NCBI RefSeq assembly: GCF_001577365.1
Contig: NZ_CP014513.1
Span: forward strand, 2,852,001-2,916,000
Origin: Frondihabitans sp. PAMC 28766
Lineage (GTDB): Bacteria; Actinomycetota; Actinomycetes; Actinomycetales; Microbacteriaceae
Length of the DNA: 64,000 nucleotides
Direction of reading: 5' to 3'
Notes under the pieces: generated by a model
What the model was told of the DNA's origin: nothing
What the model saw: only the letters and a program-made list of their open reading frames with translations
Databases searched by the model: none
Made by a program: the position numbers and the translations under genes
Shown here: piece by piece, positions 1 through 7,407 of the stretch
How the letters are laid out: each line of letters begins with the position of its first letter
Numbering within the stretch: the first letter of the stretch is position 1

Positions 1-1397
1 TCGGCGTGGCCGGCGTCCCACTGCTTGTCGCTGGCGTCGAAGACGTCCTGGAGGCGGTTGGAGGCGGTCTCGTCGGGTCCGAAGATCCGGAAGTTCTCGG
101 GATTGGCGACGATGACGTCGCGGAGCCACGTCCCGAGGATTTGCGTGGCCGAGCTCGATGTCGCGCCAGGGCTCGGCACGTCGACGGCGTAGTCGCGGAA
201 GTCGGGCAGGCGCAGGTCGCGGCGCAGCAGGCCGCCGTTCGCGACCGGGTTGGCGCTCATCCTGCGATCTCCCACCGGCGCCAGCGCCGTCGCGAGCTCC
301 ACCGGGGCGCCGTTCGCATCGAACAGCTCGTCGGGGCGGTACGACCGCATCCAGTGCTCGAGCAGGGCGAGGTGCTCGGGGGTGTCGCGCGCGTTGGTCA
401 GGGGCACCTGATGCGCCCGCCAGTTGCCCTCGGCGGGATGCCCGTCGATGGTCTTCGGGCAGGTCCAGCCCTTGGGGGTGCGCAGGATGATCATTGGCCA
501 GGCCGGCCGCGACCCGATCGGCTGCCCCGACGCTGCGTCCGCCTTGATCTGTGCAATGTGATTCAGCGCGACGTCGAGGGTCTCGGCGAAACGCCGGTGC
601 ACGTCGATCGGGTCTTCGTCGTCGAAGCCGCCCGAGACGAGGTAGGGCGTGTAGCCGTAGCCGCGCATCAGCTCGAGCAGTTCGGACTCGGGGATTCGGG
701 CGAGGACGGTCGGGTTCGCGATCTTGAAGCCGTTCAGGTGCAGGATCGGCAGGACGACCCCGTCACGCAGCGGATCGACGAACTTGTTGGCGTGCCAGCT
801 CGTCGCCAGCGGGCCGGTCTCGGCCTCGCCGTCTCCCACGACGGCTGCGACCAGGAGGTCGGGGTTGTCGAAGACGGCGCCATAGGCGTGCGACAGGGAG
901 TAACCGAGCTCGCCGCCCTCGTGCATGGATCCAGGAGTCTCGGGAGCGACGTGGCTGGGGATACCACCGGGGAACGAGAACTGCCGGAAGAGCTTCCGGA
1001 TGCCTTCAGTGGTCTGGTCGATGTCGTCGTAGACCTCGCTGTAAGTGCCGTCGAGGTAGGTGTTCGCGACCATGCCGGGGCCGCCGTGGCCGGGCCCCGT
1101 GACGTAGATCGTGTTCAGGTCGCGCTCTTGGATGACTCGGTTCAGATGTGCGTAGATGAAGTTGAGGCCCGGGGTCGTGCCCCAGTGCCCGAGAAGGCGC
1201 GGCTTGACGTGTTCCGCCCGGAGGGGCTCGCGCAGCAGCGGGTTGTCGAGGAGGTAGATCTGGCCGAGCGAGAGGTAGTTCGCCGCCCGCCACCAGGTGT
1301 TCAGCCGATCGAGCGTCTCGGTCGAGGGAACCCGGGTGGCGCGCGACGGCCAGCTGGGTGCGGAGGCGGTGGGTGCGCGGTTCGTGAGAAGCGTCAT
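1..1397 (-). CDS. xfp: Phosphoketolase (xylulose-5-phosphate/fructose-6-phosphate), C-terminus outside window
   Basis: Thiamine-diphosphate enzyme that cleaves xylulose 5-phosphate or fructose 6-phosphate with phosphate to give acetyl phosphate. About 465 N-terminal residues of a roughly 800-residue family are present; the frame is open at base 1. The protein starts [18 protein letters not shown] and shows the family motifs [60 protein letters not shown] and the ThDP-binding GDGEAETGP. The ATG at 1397 is chosen because an in-frame TGA lies just upstream with no other ATG or GTG between; no clear ribosome-binding site is visible. A 16-bp box at 1431-1446, repeated in front of pntAA and the stress protein gene, ends 33 nt before the start and suggests co-regulation with them. 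Confidence 0.95.
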   Translation of the reverse strand, partial: MTLLTNRAPTASAPSWPSRATRVPSTETLDRLNTWWRAANYLSLGQIYLLDNPLLREPLRAEHVKPRLLGHWGTTPGLNFIYAHLNRVIQERDLNTIYVTGPGHGGPGMVANTYLDGTYSEVYDDIDQTTEGIRKLFRQFSFPGGIPSHVAPETPGSMHEGGELGYSLSHAYGAVFDNPDLLVAAVVGDGEAETGPLATSWHANKFVDPLRDGVVLPILHLNGFKIANPTVLARIPESELLELMRGYGYTPYLVSGGFDDEDPIDVHRRFAETLDVALNHIAQIKADAASGQPIGSRPAWPMIILRTPKGWTCPKTIDGHPAEGNWRAHQVPLTNARDTPEHLALLEHWMRSYRPDELFDANGAPVELATALAPVGDRRMSANPVANGGLLRRDLRLPDFRDYAVDVPSPGATSSSATQILGTWLRDVIVANPENFRIFGPDETASNRLQDVFDASDKQWDAGHA

Positions 1398-1430
1398 GAA
1401 CCGAGCGTCGTCGTGATCCGGCGCCGTCGA

Positions 1431-1446
1431 CAGTGCCGAAGGTCAC
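1431..1446 (-). promoter_or_regulatory. Regulatory half-site upstream of phosphoketolase
   Basis: Reads GTGACCTTCGGCACTG on the minus strand, 15 of 16 bases identical to each arm of the inverted repeat in the pntAA/adh promoter region. It ends 33 nt before the xfp ATG, the same spacing as the copies before pntAA and the stress protein gene. The binding protein is unknown; the GGGAC-type core and the target genes recall DosR/DevR-family boxes. Confidence 0.6.
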
Positions 1447-1513
1447 ACTGCACGAAGGAGTAGCGAATGGCAGGCCGCGAAGCCTGGAGGACTTGAGCTG
1501 GTCGCGGTCATGA

Positions 1514-2938
1514 TCAGGCGGTGACGTACTGCTTCACGGCGACCTCGATGTCGGTGATGCCCTTCTTCGCGTCGGCGAAGAGCATCCCCGTCTTGGGGTC
1601 GGAGAACAGCTCGTTCGGGATGCCGGCGTAGCCGGGGCTCATCGACCGCTTGATGACGACGACCGACTTGGCGTGGTCGACGTCGAGGATCGGCATGCCC
1701 GACACCGCGTTCCCGGGGCGGCGAGCCGCCGGGTTCGTCACGTCGTTGGCGCCGATCACGAGAGCGACGTCACAGGTGTCGAAGGCGGCGTTCGCCTCGT
1801 CGAGCTGCAGCATCTGCGTATAGGGCACGTTCGCCTCGGCGAGGAGGACGTTCATGTGCCCCGGCATCCGGCCGGCGACCGGGTGGATGGCGTACTTCAC
1901 GTCGATGCCGTGGTCGGTCAGGATCTTCGCCAGGTCGGCGACCTCGTGCTGCGCCTGGGCTGCGGCGAGACCGTAGCCGGGCACGATCATGACGTGCTGC
2001 GCGTAGGCGAGCTGCAGCCCGACGTCGTCCGCGGTGACCTGGCGGACGTTCGCCGCCGACGCACCGAGGCCGTCGACCGCCGGGGCAGCGGCGTCGGCGG
2101 TGCCGAACCCGCCGAGGATGATGCTGACGACCGAGCGGTTCATCGCCTGCGCCATCTGCAGGGTCAGGATCGTGCCTGCCGCGCCGACGAGAGCGCCCGC
2201 GATGATCATGGCCTGGTTGTCGATCGCGAACCCGGCGAAGGCGACGGCGAGACCCGTGAACGCGTTCAGCAACGACACGACGACCGGTGCGTCCGCCCCG
2301 CCGATGGGCAGCACCATCAGGACGCCGACGGCGAGGGCCGCGACGAGCAGCACGATCAGGAGGGTGACGTTGCGCGGTTCGACGACCACCAGCACGGCTG
2401 CCAGCAGCGCGATCAGGACGACGATCACGTTGACGATTCGGCCACCGGGGAACTGCAGCGGCTTGCCGGAGATGATCCCCTGCAGCTTCCCCGCAGCGAC
2501 GAGAGACCCGGAGAGGGTGACCCCACCGATCAGGACGTCGAGCACGATGGGGATCGAGGAGTCGAGCGACACCAGGGCACCAGGGTTGCTGCGCACGAAG
2601 TCCGCCAGAGCCACTGTGGCGGCAGCGCCACCGCCCACGGCGTTGAAGAGGCTGACCAGTTGCGGGACGTCGGTCATCTTGGTGGTTCGCGCACGGATGA
2701 CACCGAAGACGGCGCCGCCGGCGAGACCGACCGCGAGGGCCGTCCATCCCCACACGGTTCCGCCGCTGGTCGTGACGGCGTAGACGAAGGTGACGACGAT
2801 GGTGACGACCATGCCGCCGGCGGAGACGAGGTTGCCCGAACGGGCCGTCGACGGGGTGCGCATCCGGTGCAGCCCGATGACGAAGAGCATGGCGGCAAGC
2901 AGGTAGGCGACGCCGACGATGAATGCGAACGCGGTCAT
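1514..2938 (-). CDS. pntB: NAD(P) transhydrogenase subunit beta
   Basis: Membrane subunit of the proton-translocating NAD(P)+ transhydrogenase, which exchanges hydride between NADH and NADP+ using the proton gradient. The 474 residues start MTAFAFIVGVAYLLAAMLF and contain about eight hydrophobic segments in the first 260 residues. The C-terminal domain III carries the NADP(H)-binding pattern VPGYGLAAAQAQHEVADL, then GRMPGHMNVLLAEANVPY and VIGANDVTNPAA. The ATG overlaps the TGA of pntAB by 4 bp, so the three pnt genes are translationally coupled. Length and motifs are normal. Confidence 0.97.
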   Translation of the reverse strand: MTAFAFIVGVAYLLAAMLFVIGLHRMRTPSTARSGNLVSAGGMVVTIVVTFVYAVTTSGGTVWGWTALAVGLAGGAVFGVIRARTTKMTDVPQLVSLFNAVGGGAAATVALADFVRSNPGALVSLDSSIPIVLDVLIGGVTLSGSLVAAGKLQGIISGKPLQFPGGRIVNVIVVLIALLAAVLVVVEPRNVTLLIVLLVAALAVGVLMVLPIGGADAPVVVSLLNAFTGLAVAFAGFAIDNQAMIIAGALVGAAGTILTLQMAQAMNRSVVSIILGGFGTADAAAPAVDGLGASAANVRQVTADDVGLQLAYAQHVMIVPGYGLAAAQAQHEVADLAKILTDHGIDVKYAIHPVAGRMPGHMNVLLAEANVPYTQMLQLDEANAAFDTCDVALVIGANDVTNPAARRPGNAVSGMPILDVDHAKSVVVIKRSMSPGYAGIPNELFSDPKTGMLFADAKKGITDIEVAVKQYVTA

Positions 2939-3264
2939 GAGGTCTTCTCCGAAGTGGTGGCAGGGGCGGGAGCCGCAGGGGCATCCGGGCGACGGAACAT
3001 CTGGAGCATGCGGTCGGTGACGACGTACCCGCCGACGACGTTCGCTGCCGCGAGGGCGGCCGCGATCGCCGTGAGGATGTAGCCGACGGGGCTGTCGGCC
3101 AGAGCGGCGACGACGATCGCCCCGGCGACGACGGCGCCGTGGATGGCATTCGCCCCCGACATCATCGGGGTGTGCAGGGTCGAGGGGATCTTCGAGATGA
3201 CCTCGAACCCGACGAGCAGGCTCAGGATGAAGATGGCCAGGTTGGAGTACAGGGTTTCGGTCAT
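2935..3264 (-). CDS. pntAB: NAD(P) transhydrogenase subunit alpha part 2
   Basis: A 109-residue membrane protein starting MTETLYSNLAIFILSLLVG, equivalent to the transmembrane C-terminal part of E. coli PntA and encoded separately here, as in many actinobacteria and alphaproteobacteria. Three to four hydrophobic helices are visible, with the family stretch EVISKIPSTLHTPMMSGANA, followed by a Pro/Ala-rich tail. The start ATG overlaps the TGA of pntAA and the stop overlaps the ATG of pntB. A longer frame upstream is non-coding shadow inside pntAA. Confidence 0.95.
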   Translation of the reverse strand: MTETLYSNLAIFILSLLVGFEVISKIPSTLHTPMMSGANAIHGAVVAGAIVVAALADSPVGYILTAIAAALAAANVVGGYVVTDRMLQMFRRPDAPAAPAPATTSEKTS

Positions 3265-4439
3265 GAGACAGGGGCTTTCGTCGGCGCTGCAGAAGACGCG
3301 GTAGAGAGATGTCCGTCGTGGCTGACGACCACGGCCGCGTGGACCTCGTCGGTCGGGTCGATGGTGACGACGCCGTCCTTCGTGAGCGATACGACCATCG
3401 CGAGGACGTTGCGGGCGTACATGTGCGATGAGGAGGTCGCGAGGTCGGAAGCCAGGTTTCCGGCGCCGACGACGATCACTCCCCCGTCGGTGACGATTCG
3501 CTTCCCGTCGACGGAGCCGGCGACGTTTCCGCGCTGATCGGTCGAGGCCAGGTCGATGCACACGGACCCCGGAGCGAGCGCCGCGAGTGTCGCGGCGGTC
3601 ACCAGAAGGGGCGGCGTGCGTCCTGGCACCTTGGCAGTGGTGATGATCACGTCGAACGACTCGAGGTGCTTCGAGAGCTCGTCCTGCTGCTGAACGGCCT
3701 CGTCGGCCGTCATAGCGCGGGCATAGCCCCCGGCCGCCGCACCCTCGGCGATCGACGAGGTGAGGAACTCGGCGCCGAGGGATTCGACCTCGCCCTGCGA
3801 AGCGGCACGGACGTCGTAGCCCGTGACGACGGCGCCGAGGCGCTTCGCGGTGCCGATGGCCTGGAGACCGGCCACGCCGGCTCCGATGACGATGACCTTG
3901 GCCGGGCGGGCCGTGCCCGAGGCGGTGATCATCATCGGGAAGTACCGGTCGAACGAGGCCGCCGCGAGGACGCCGGCACGGTAGCCGGCGGTGCTGGCCT
4001 GCGAGCTGACCGCGTCCATGGCCTGCGCTCGGCTGATGGTGCGAGGGAGCAGTTCGAAGGCCACGACCGTCACCCCGCGCGCGGCGAGGTTCGCGGTGAG
4101 GTCGGTGTTCGTGAGCGGCTCCACGAGCCCGACGAGCATCTGTCCGGAGCGGAGCGCGGCGGCGAGTGGCGCATCAGGCGGGCGGACCACGGCGAGGATG
4201 TCGCTCTTCGTGATGACGTCGTCGCGGGAAGACACGGTGACGCCGGCCGCGACGTATTCGGCGTCGGGAAAGCTGGCCTCGGATCCTGCGCCCTTCTCGA
4301 CGGTGACGGCGAAGCCTTTGGCGATGAAAGCCTTTGCGGCCTCGGGATCGAGGGCGACTCGTCGTTCTCGGTCCGCGGTCTCGCGGACGGCACCGACGGT
4401 GAGCGTCGGTGTCGGTGCGGATTCAGTGGGTGAGGTCAT
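3261..4439 (-). CDS. pntAA: NAD(P) transhydrogenase subunit alpha part 1
   Basis: Soluble NAD(H)-binding domain I of the proton-translocating transhydrogenase, 392 residues, related to alanine dehydrogenase. Visible features are the N-terminal RETADRERRVALDPEA, a Rossmann GAGVAG at residues 186-191, TGYDVRAASQGEVESLGAEF, and the family TTAKVPGRTPPLLV. The start MTSPTESAPTPTLTVGAVRE at 4439 is preferred to a longer frame reaching 4523, because the extension would run through the inverted-repeat promoter and because 4439 keeps the same 33-nt distance to the box as xfp and usp. First gene of pntAA-pntAB-pntB. Confidence 0.95.
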   Translation of the reverse strand: MTSPTESAPTPTLTVGAVRETADRERRVALDPEAAKAFIAKGFAVTVEKGAGSEASFPDAEYVAAGVTVSSRDDVITKSDILAVVRPPDAPLAAALRSGQMLVGLVEPLTNTDLTANLAARGVTVVAFELLPRTISRAQAMDAVSSQASTAGYRAGVLAAASFDRYFPMMITASGTARPAKVIVIGAGVAGLQAIGTAKRLGAVVTGYDVRAASQGEVESLGAEFLTSSIAEGAAAGGYARAMTADEAVQQQDELSKHLESFDVIITTAKVPGRTPPLLVTAATLAALAPGSVCIDLASTDQRGNVAGSVDGKRIVTDGGVIVVGAGNLASDLATSSSHMYARNVLAMVVSLTKDGVVTIDPTDEVHAAVVVSHDGHLSTASSAAPTKAPVS

Positions 4440-4472
4440 GGGTCGAGTCTCGATCCGCCGGGCGACACCCCA

Positions 4473-4513
4473 CAGTGCCGAAGGTCCCTCCCGCTGCGGG
4501 ACCTTCGGCACTG
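4473..4513. promoter_or_regulatory. Perfect 16-bp inverted repeat between pntAA and adh
   Basis: Arms 4473-4488 (cagtgccgaaggtccc) and 4498-4513 are exact reverse complements around a 9-bp spacer. The left arm, read on the minus strand, ends 33 nt before the pntAA ATG; the right arm faces adh, 108 nt before its start. Single copies of the arm lie before xfp and, less well conserved, before usp. A dimer-binding operator shared by the two divergent genes is likely. Confidence 0.7.
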
Positions 4514-4564
4514 CCGCGTGCACGGCACGGCTGGCACCGTGACATCAGGTGATTCCCGGCACGA

Positions 4565-4582
4565 CCTCCTCGATCGAGGAGG
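4565..4582. repeat. 18-bp perfect palindrome in adh leader
   Basis: The sequence cctcctcgatcgaggagg is its own reverse complement and lies 39 nt upstream of the adh ATG. It could be a second operator or form a hairpin in the leader. It is unrelated to the 16-bp box nearby. Confidence 0.45.
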
Positions 4583-4621
4583 ACGCCGGGTCGCCCCTTA
4601 CGACCTCGAAAGGGTTCCGTC

Positions 4622-5656
4622 ATGAAGGCTGCAGTCGTCACCGCGTTCTCCGCACCGCTCCAGATCGTCGATCGAGAGATTCCCGAGCCGGCGGCCGGCC
4701 AGGTGCTCGTCCGGCTCGAGACGTGCGGGCTCTGTCACACCGACATCCACGCCGCCGGCGGCGACTGGCCCGTGAAGCCGCCGCTGCCGATCGTGCCCGG
4801 ACACGAGGGAATCGGCATCGTCGAGAAACTCGGCGATGGAGTCACCGACCGGGCCGTCGGCGATCGTGTGGCCATTCCGTGGCTCGGCGAGGCGTGCGGT
4901 GAATGCCGCTACTGCATCGACGGCCGCGAGACCCTCTGCGAGAAGCAGGAGAACAGCGGCTACTCGATCGACGGCGCCTTCGCCGAGTATGCCGTCGCCA
5001 GCGCCAAATACGTCGTCGCGGTCCCCGACGGCATCACGTCCCTCGACGCGGCCCCGCTGAGCTGCGCCGGCCTCACCACCTACAAGGCGTTGAAGGTCGC
5101 CCGCGTCCAGCCGACCGAGCACGTCGGCATCTTCGGGATCGGCGGGCTGGGACACCTCGCGGTTCAGTACGCCCGGATCATGGGTGGCAACGTCGTCGCG
5201 ATCGACATCGAGAAGCCGAAGCTGGATCTCGCCGCGGAGCTCGGGGCCGAGCATCTCGTGAACGCGGCGACCAGCGACCCGGTGGAAGCCATTCAGAAGC
5301 TGGGCGGTCTCGACGTCGCAGTGGTTCTGGCCGCGTCACCGAAAGTGTTCGAGCAGGCCTTCGCCTCGCTTCGCCGCGGCGGCCGCCTCGTGTGCGTGGC
5401 CCTGCCCGCCGACGGGACCATGAGCATCCCCATCTTCGACACCGTCATCAAAGGGATCTCGATCATCGGGTCGATCGTCGGCACGCGTCAGGATCTGGCC
5501 GAGGTCTTCGCCCTCCACGCCGCAGGCAAGACCCGAGTCATCGCCGAGACCCGGGCCCTCGACGACGTCAACGAGGCCATCTCCGAGGTTCTCTCGGGCA
5601 GCATCCCCGCGCGTCTCGTCTTCGAGTACAGCCGAACCCCCGCGACCGTGAACTGA
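4622..5656 (+). CDS. adhP: Zinc-dependent alcohol dehydrogenase (AdhP/AdhT type)
   Basis: NAD-dependent medium-chain alcohol dehydrogenase interconverting primary alcohols such as ethanol and their aldehydes. The 344 residues match the bacterial AdhP/AdhT family length. Catalytic zinc ligands are Cys38 in TCGLCHTD, His61 in PGHEG and Cys148; the structural zinc site is Cys92, Cys95, Cys98 and Cys106 in CGECRYC...ETLC. The Rossmann motif GIGGLG is at 172-177. ATG at 4622 follows a gaaagg ribosome-binding site. It is divergent from pntAA and shares the inverted repeat at 4473-4513, so it probably belongs to the same stress regulon; ADH genes are known members of DevR/OsdR regulons in other actinobacteria. 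Confidence 0.95.
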   Translation: MKAAVVTAFSAPLQIVDREIPEPAAGQVLVRLETCGLCHTDIHAAGGDWPVKPPLPIVPGHEGIGIVEKLGDGVTDRAVGDRVAIPWLGEACGECRYCIDGRETLCEKQENSGYSIDGAFAEYAVASAKYVVAVPDGITSLDAAPLSCAGLTTYKALKVARVQPTEHVGIFGIGGLGHLAVQYARIMGGNVVAIDIEKPKLDLAAELGAEHLVNAATSDPVEAIQKLGGLDVAVVLAASPKVFEQAFASLRRGGRLVCVALPADGTMSIPIFDTVIKGISIIGSIVGTRQDLAEVFALHAAGKTRVIAETRALDDVNEAISEVLSGSIPARLVFEYSRTPATVN

Positions 5657-5678
5657 TACAGCGCAGCAACGCGAATGA

Positions 5679-5704
5679 GGCCCGCCGGCACACGCGGGCG
5701 GGCC
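5679..5704. terminator. Hairpin between convergent adh and usp
   Basis: Arms ggcccgcc (5679-5686) and ggcgggcc (5697-5704) form an 8-bp GC stem with a 10-nt loop just after the adh stop. There is no T-run, so it may act as a factor-dependent or weak bidirectional terminator. Confidence 0.5.
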
Positions 5705-5827
5705 CCGAATCGTGGATCCGGGCGTGGTTCGTCGAGTTCGGCACTCATTTCGACACCGTCATGGGCATCGAAGTGACGGCGAACGTCTCGATCGACCAGG
5801 ATCCGGCCCTCGGGTCCGCTGACCGGG

Positions 5828-6340
5828 TCACCGCGCGGCTTCGACGAGGAGGGGATGCGCGACGCCCTGCGGCTCATCGACGGAAGCGCGCATGATCAGC
5901 ACCGGGCACATCGCATGCTCGGCGCATGCCGAACTGACCGATCCGAGAAGCAAGCCCGCGAACCCGCCATGGCCCCGACTTCCGACCAGGAGCATCTCGG
6001 CGCCCTTGCTCTCGTTGATGAGCACCCGCGCCGCCTCACCCTCGACACTGACGGCCGAGAAGAACGCCGGGGCGCCTTGCGGGAAGAGCATGCCGGCGAG
6101 GTGAGCCAACATCTGCTGCGCGTCCTCCTGAGGTGACCAACTGGTGAAGGGAAAACCGGAGAAGGAGACTGGCATGGTCCAGGCCAGGACGACTCGGAGG
6201 TCGCGGTGCAGGTCGGTGGCGAGTGAAATTCCTCGGCGGACAGCCGCTAGGGAAGACGCGGACGTGTCGTAGCCGACGACGATGGCGCCGACCGGGGTGG
6301 CCGTGGCGTCGGGACGAGAGGGTGCGGTGTGGTAAGTCAT
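5828..6340 (-). CDS. Universal stress protein (UspA family)
   Basis: A 170-residue single-domain Usp protein. After a short N-terminal tail it shows VGAIVVGYDTSASSLAAVRRG (first strand and helix of the fold) and the C-terminal ATP-binding signature GSRGHGGFAGLLLGSVS followed by CPVLIMR. Proteins with this signature usually bind ATP and act in dormancy or hypoxia. The ATG at 6340 has a copy of the phosphoketolase/pnt box (12 of 16 bases) ending 33 nt upstream, which supports membership of the same regulon. Convergent with adh. Confidence 0.93.
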   Translation of the reverse strand: MTYHTAPSRPDATATPVGAIVVGYDTSASSLAAVRRGISLATDLHRDLRVVLAWTMPVSFSGFPFTSWSPQEDAQQMLAHLAGMLFPQGAPAFFSAVSVEGEAARVLINESKGAEMLLVGSRGHGGFAGLLLGSVSSACAEHAMCPVLIMRASVDEPQGVAHPLLVEAAR

Positions 6341-6373
6341 AACCCGATGCTCACATCCCTCCGGACTGCGGCC

Positions 6374-6416
6374 TAGGGCACAAGGTCACAAGCCGACCCG
6401 CAGGACGTTGGACACT
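6374..6416. promoter_or_regulatory. Two degenerate copies of the stress-regulon box between usp and DUF1003 gene
   Basis: On the minus strand 6389-6374 reads GTGACCTTGTGCCCTA, 12 of 16 matches to the xfp copy and 33 nt before the usp start. On the plus strand 6402-6416 reads AGGACGTTGGACACT, a weaker match facing the DUF1003 gene. The arrangement mimics the divergent pntAA/adh operator. Confidence 0.45.
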
Positions 6417-6491
6417 TCCCAACCCGATGGGATCCGTTCATTCTGATCACGCTGATCGGTCAGAGCAACGCACAAGAACCCAGGAGACACA

Positions 6492-6941
6492 GTGAAGACC
6501 AGCAAGACAGGGCTCAGCGCCCGCCGCCTCCCCACGCTCACGTGGCATCAAAAAGAGCATTCGACGCTGACCCGCGGAGAACGAGCCGCGGACACCATGC
6601 GAAACATCATGGGTAGCTGGCGGTTCGTGGCCGGGTTCATCGCATTCATGATCGTGTGGGCGCTGCTCAACTCGCTCGGCCACAGCTGGGACCCCTACCC
6701 GTTCATTCTCCTGAATCTGTTCCTCAGCATGCTCGCCGGGCTCCAGGGCGCCATCCTCCTCATCGCCGCGAAAAGGCAGGACGGCATCTCCGCCGCGCTC
6801 GCCCAGCACGACTTCGACACGAACGCCGCCGCGAAGATCGACATCGAGGCTCTCCTGGAGATCAACAACCGGCAGCTGACGATGCTCGACGAGCTGCAGA
6901 AAGTCCTGGGCCTCACGACCGCCTCTCTGAAGGCCGAGTGA
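6492..6941 (+). CDS. DUF1003 domain-containing membrane protein
   Basis: A 149-residue protein, GTG start behind the ribosome-binding site aggaga. After a basic soluble N-terminus it has two transmembrane helices (about residues 43-65 in WRFVAGFIAFMIVWALLNSL, and 76-95 in FILLNLFLSMLAGLQGAILL), then a soluble helix ending DIEALLEINNRQLTMLDELQ. This is the DUF1003 layout; biochemical function is unknown. It is divergent from usp and shares the degenerate regulatory box, so a stress-related role is likely. Confidence 0.85.
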   Translation: MKTSKTGLSARRLPTLTWHQKEHSTLTRGERAADTMRNIMGSWRFVAGFIAFMIVWALLNSLGHSWDPYPFILLNLFLSMLAGLQGAILLIAAKRQDGISAALAQHDFDTNAAAKIDIEALLEINNRQLTMLDELQKVLGLTTASLKAE

Positions 6942-7407
6942 TCTGTCGGACCGAGCGGGTAGGCCGCTTCCTGTCAAACGCTGAAATGCGTACAAGCGCC
7001 CGCGAGCATTTTCAACGACTTCCCTCTGAGTTATGACCATCAACGCAAAACCATCCGCAACATGAACGGCTATATCCTCAGTCGTGACGCTGGGGGCACC
7101 ATTCACCGCTACAACGTCGAGCGTTCCAGTCGAGCGCTCCTTCGTCGGCTTTTGGAGGAGTCCGTCCCTCAGGCCCAAGACGTCATCGCAGTCGTCCTTG
7201 GGCCGCCCGACGCGCGGTGCCCGACTGCTGTCCCTGCCTAGCTCCTCCGGCCGACGCTCTGCGGCCGCCGTAGGCTCTAGTCACTTCGTGTTCATCGCCG
7301 AACAGCCCCTGGCGCGTCGACACCACGATCCGCCGGTTGCGCCGGTCCATGCTTTCGATGGAAGGCGCGGAGTAACTCGCCTCCACCGACTGAAAGATCT
7401 GCCCGAA
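6942..7407. other. Intergenic region before icd
   Basis: About 470 bp without a convincing gene. Open frames here have poor codon use and lack ribosome-binding sites; the frame of icd stays open upstream to 7084 but that stretch shows no family similarity. It presumably contains the icd promoter. Confidence 0.5.

Noticed and set aside
6..1463. Long plus-strand open frame opposite the phosphoketolase gene
   Set aside because: It is the antisense shadow of a GC-rich gene; the minus-strand frame shows clear phosphoketolase motifs.
7084..7407. Longer N-terminus for isocitrate dehydrogenase
   Set aside because: The extension shows no family similarity and lacks a ribosome-binding site; homology begins at ATG 7408.
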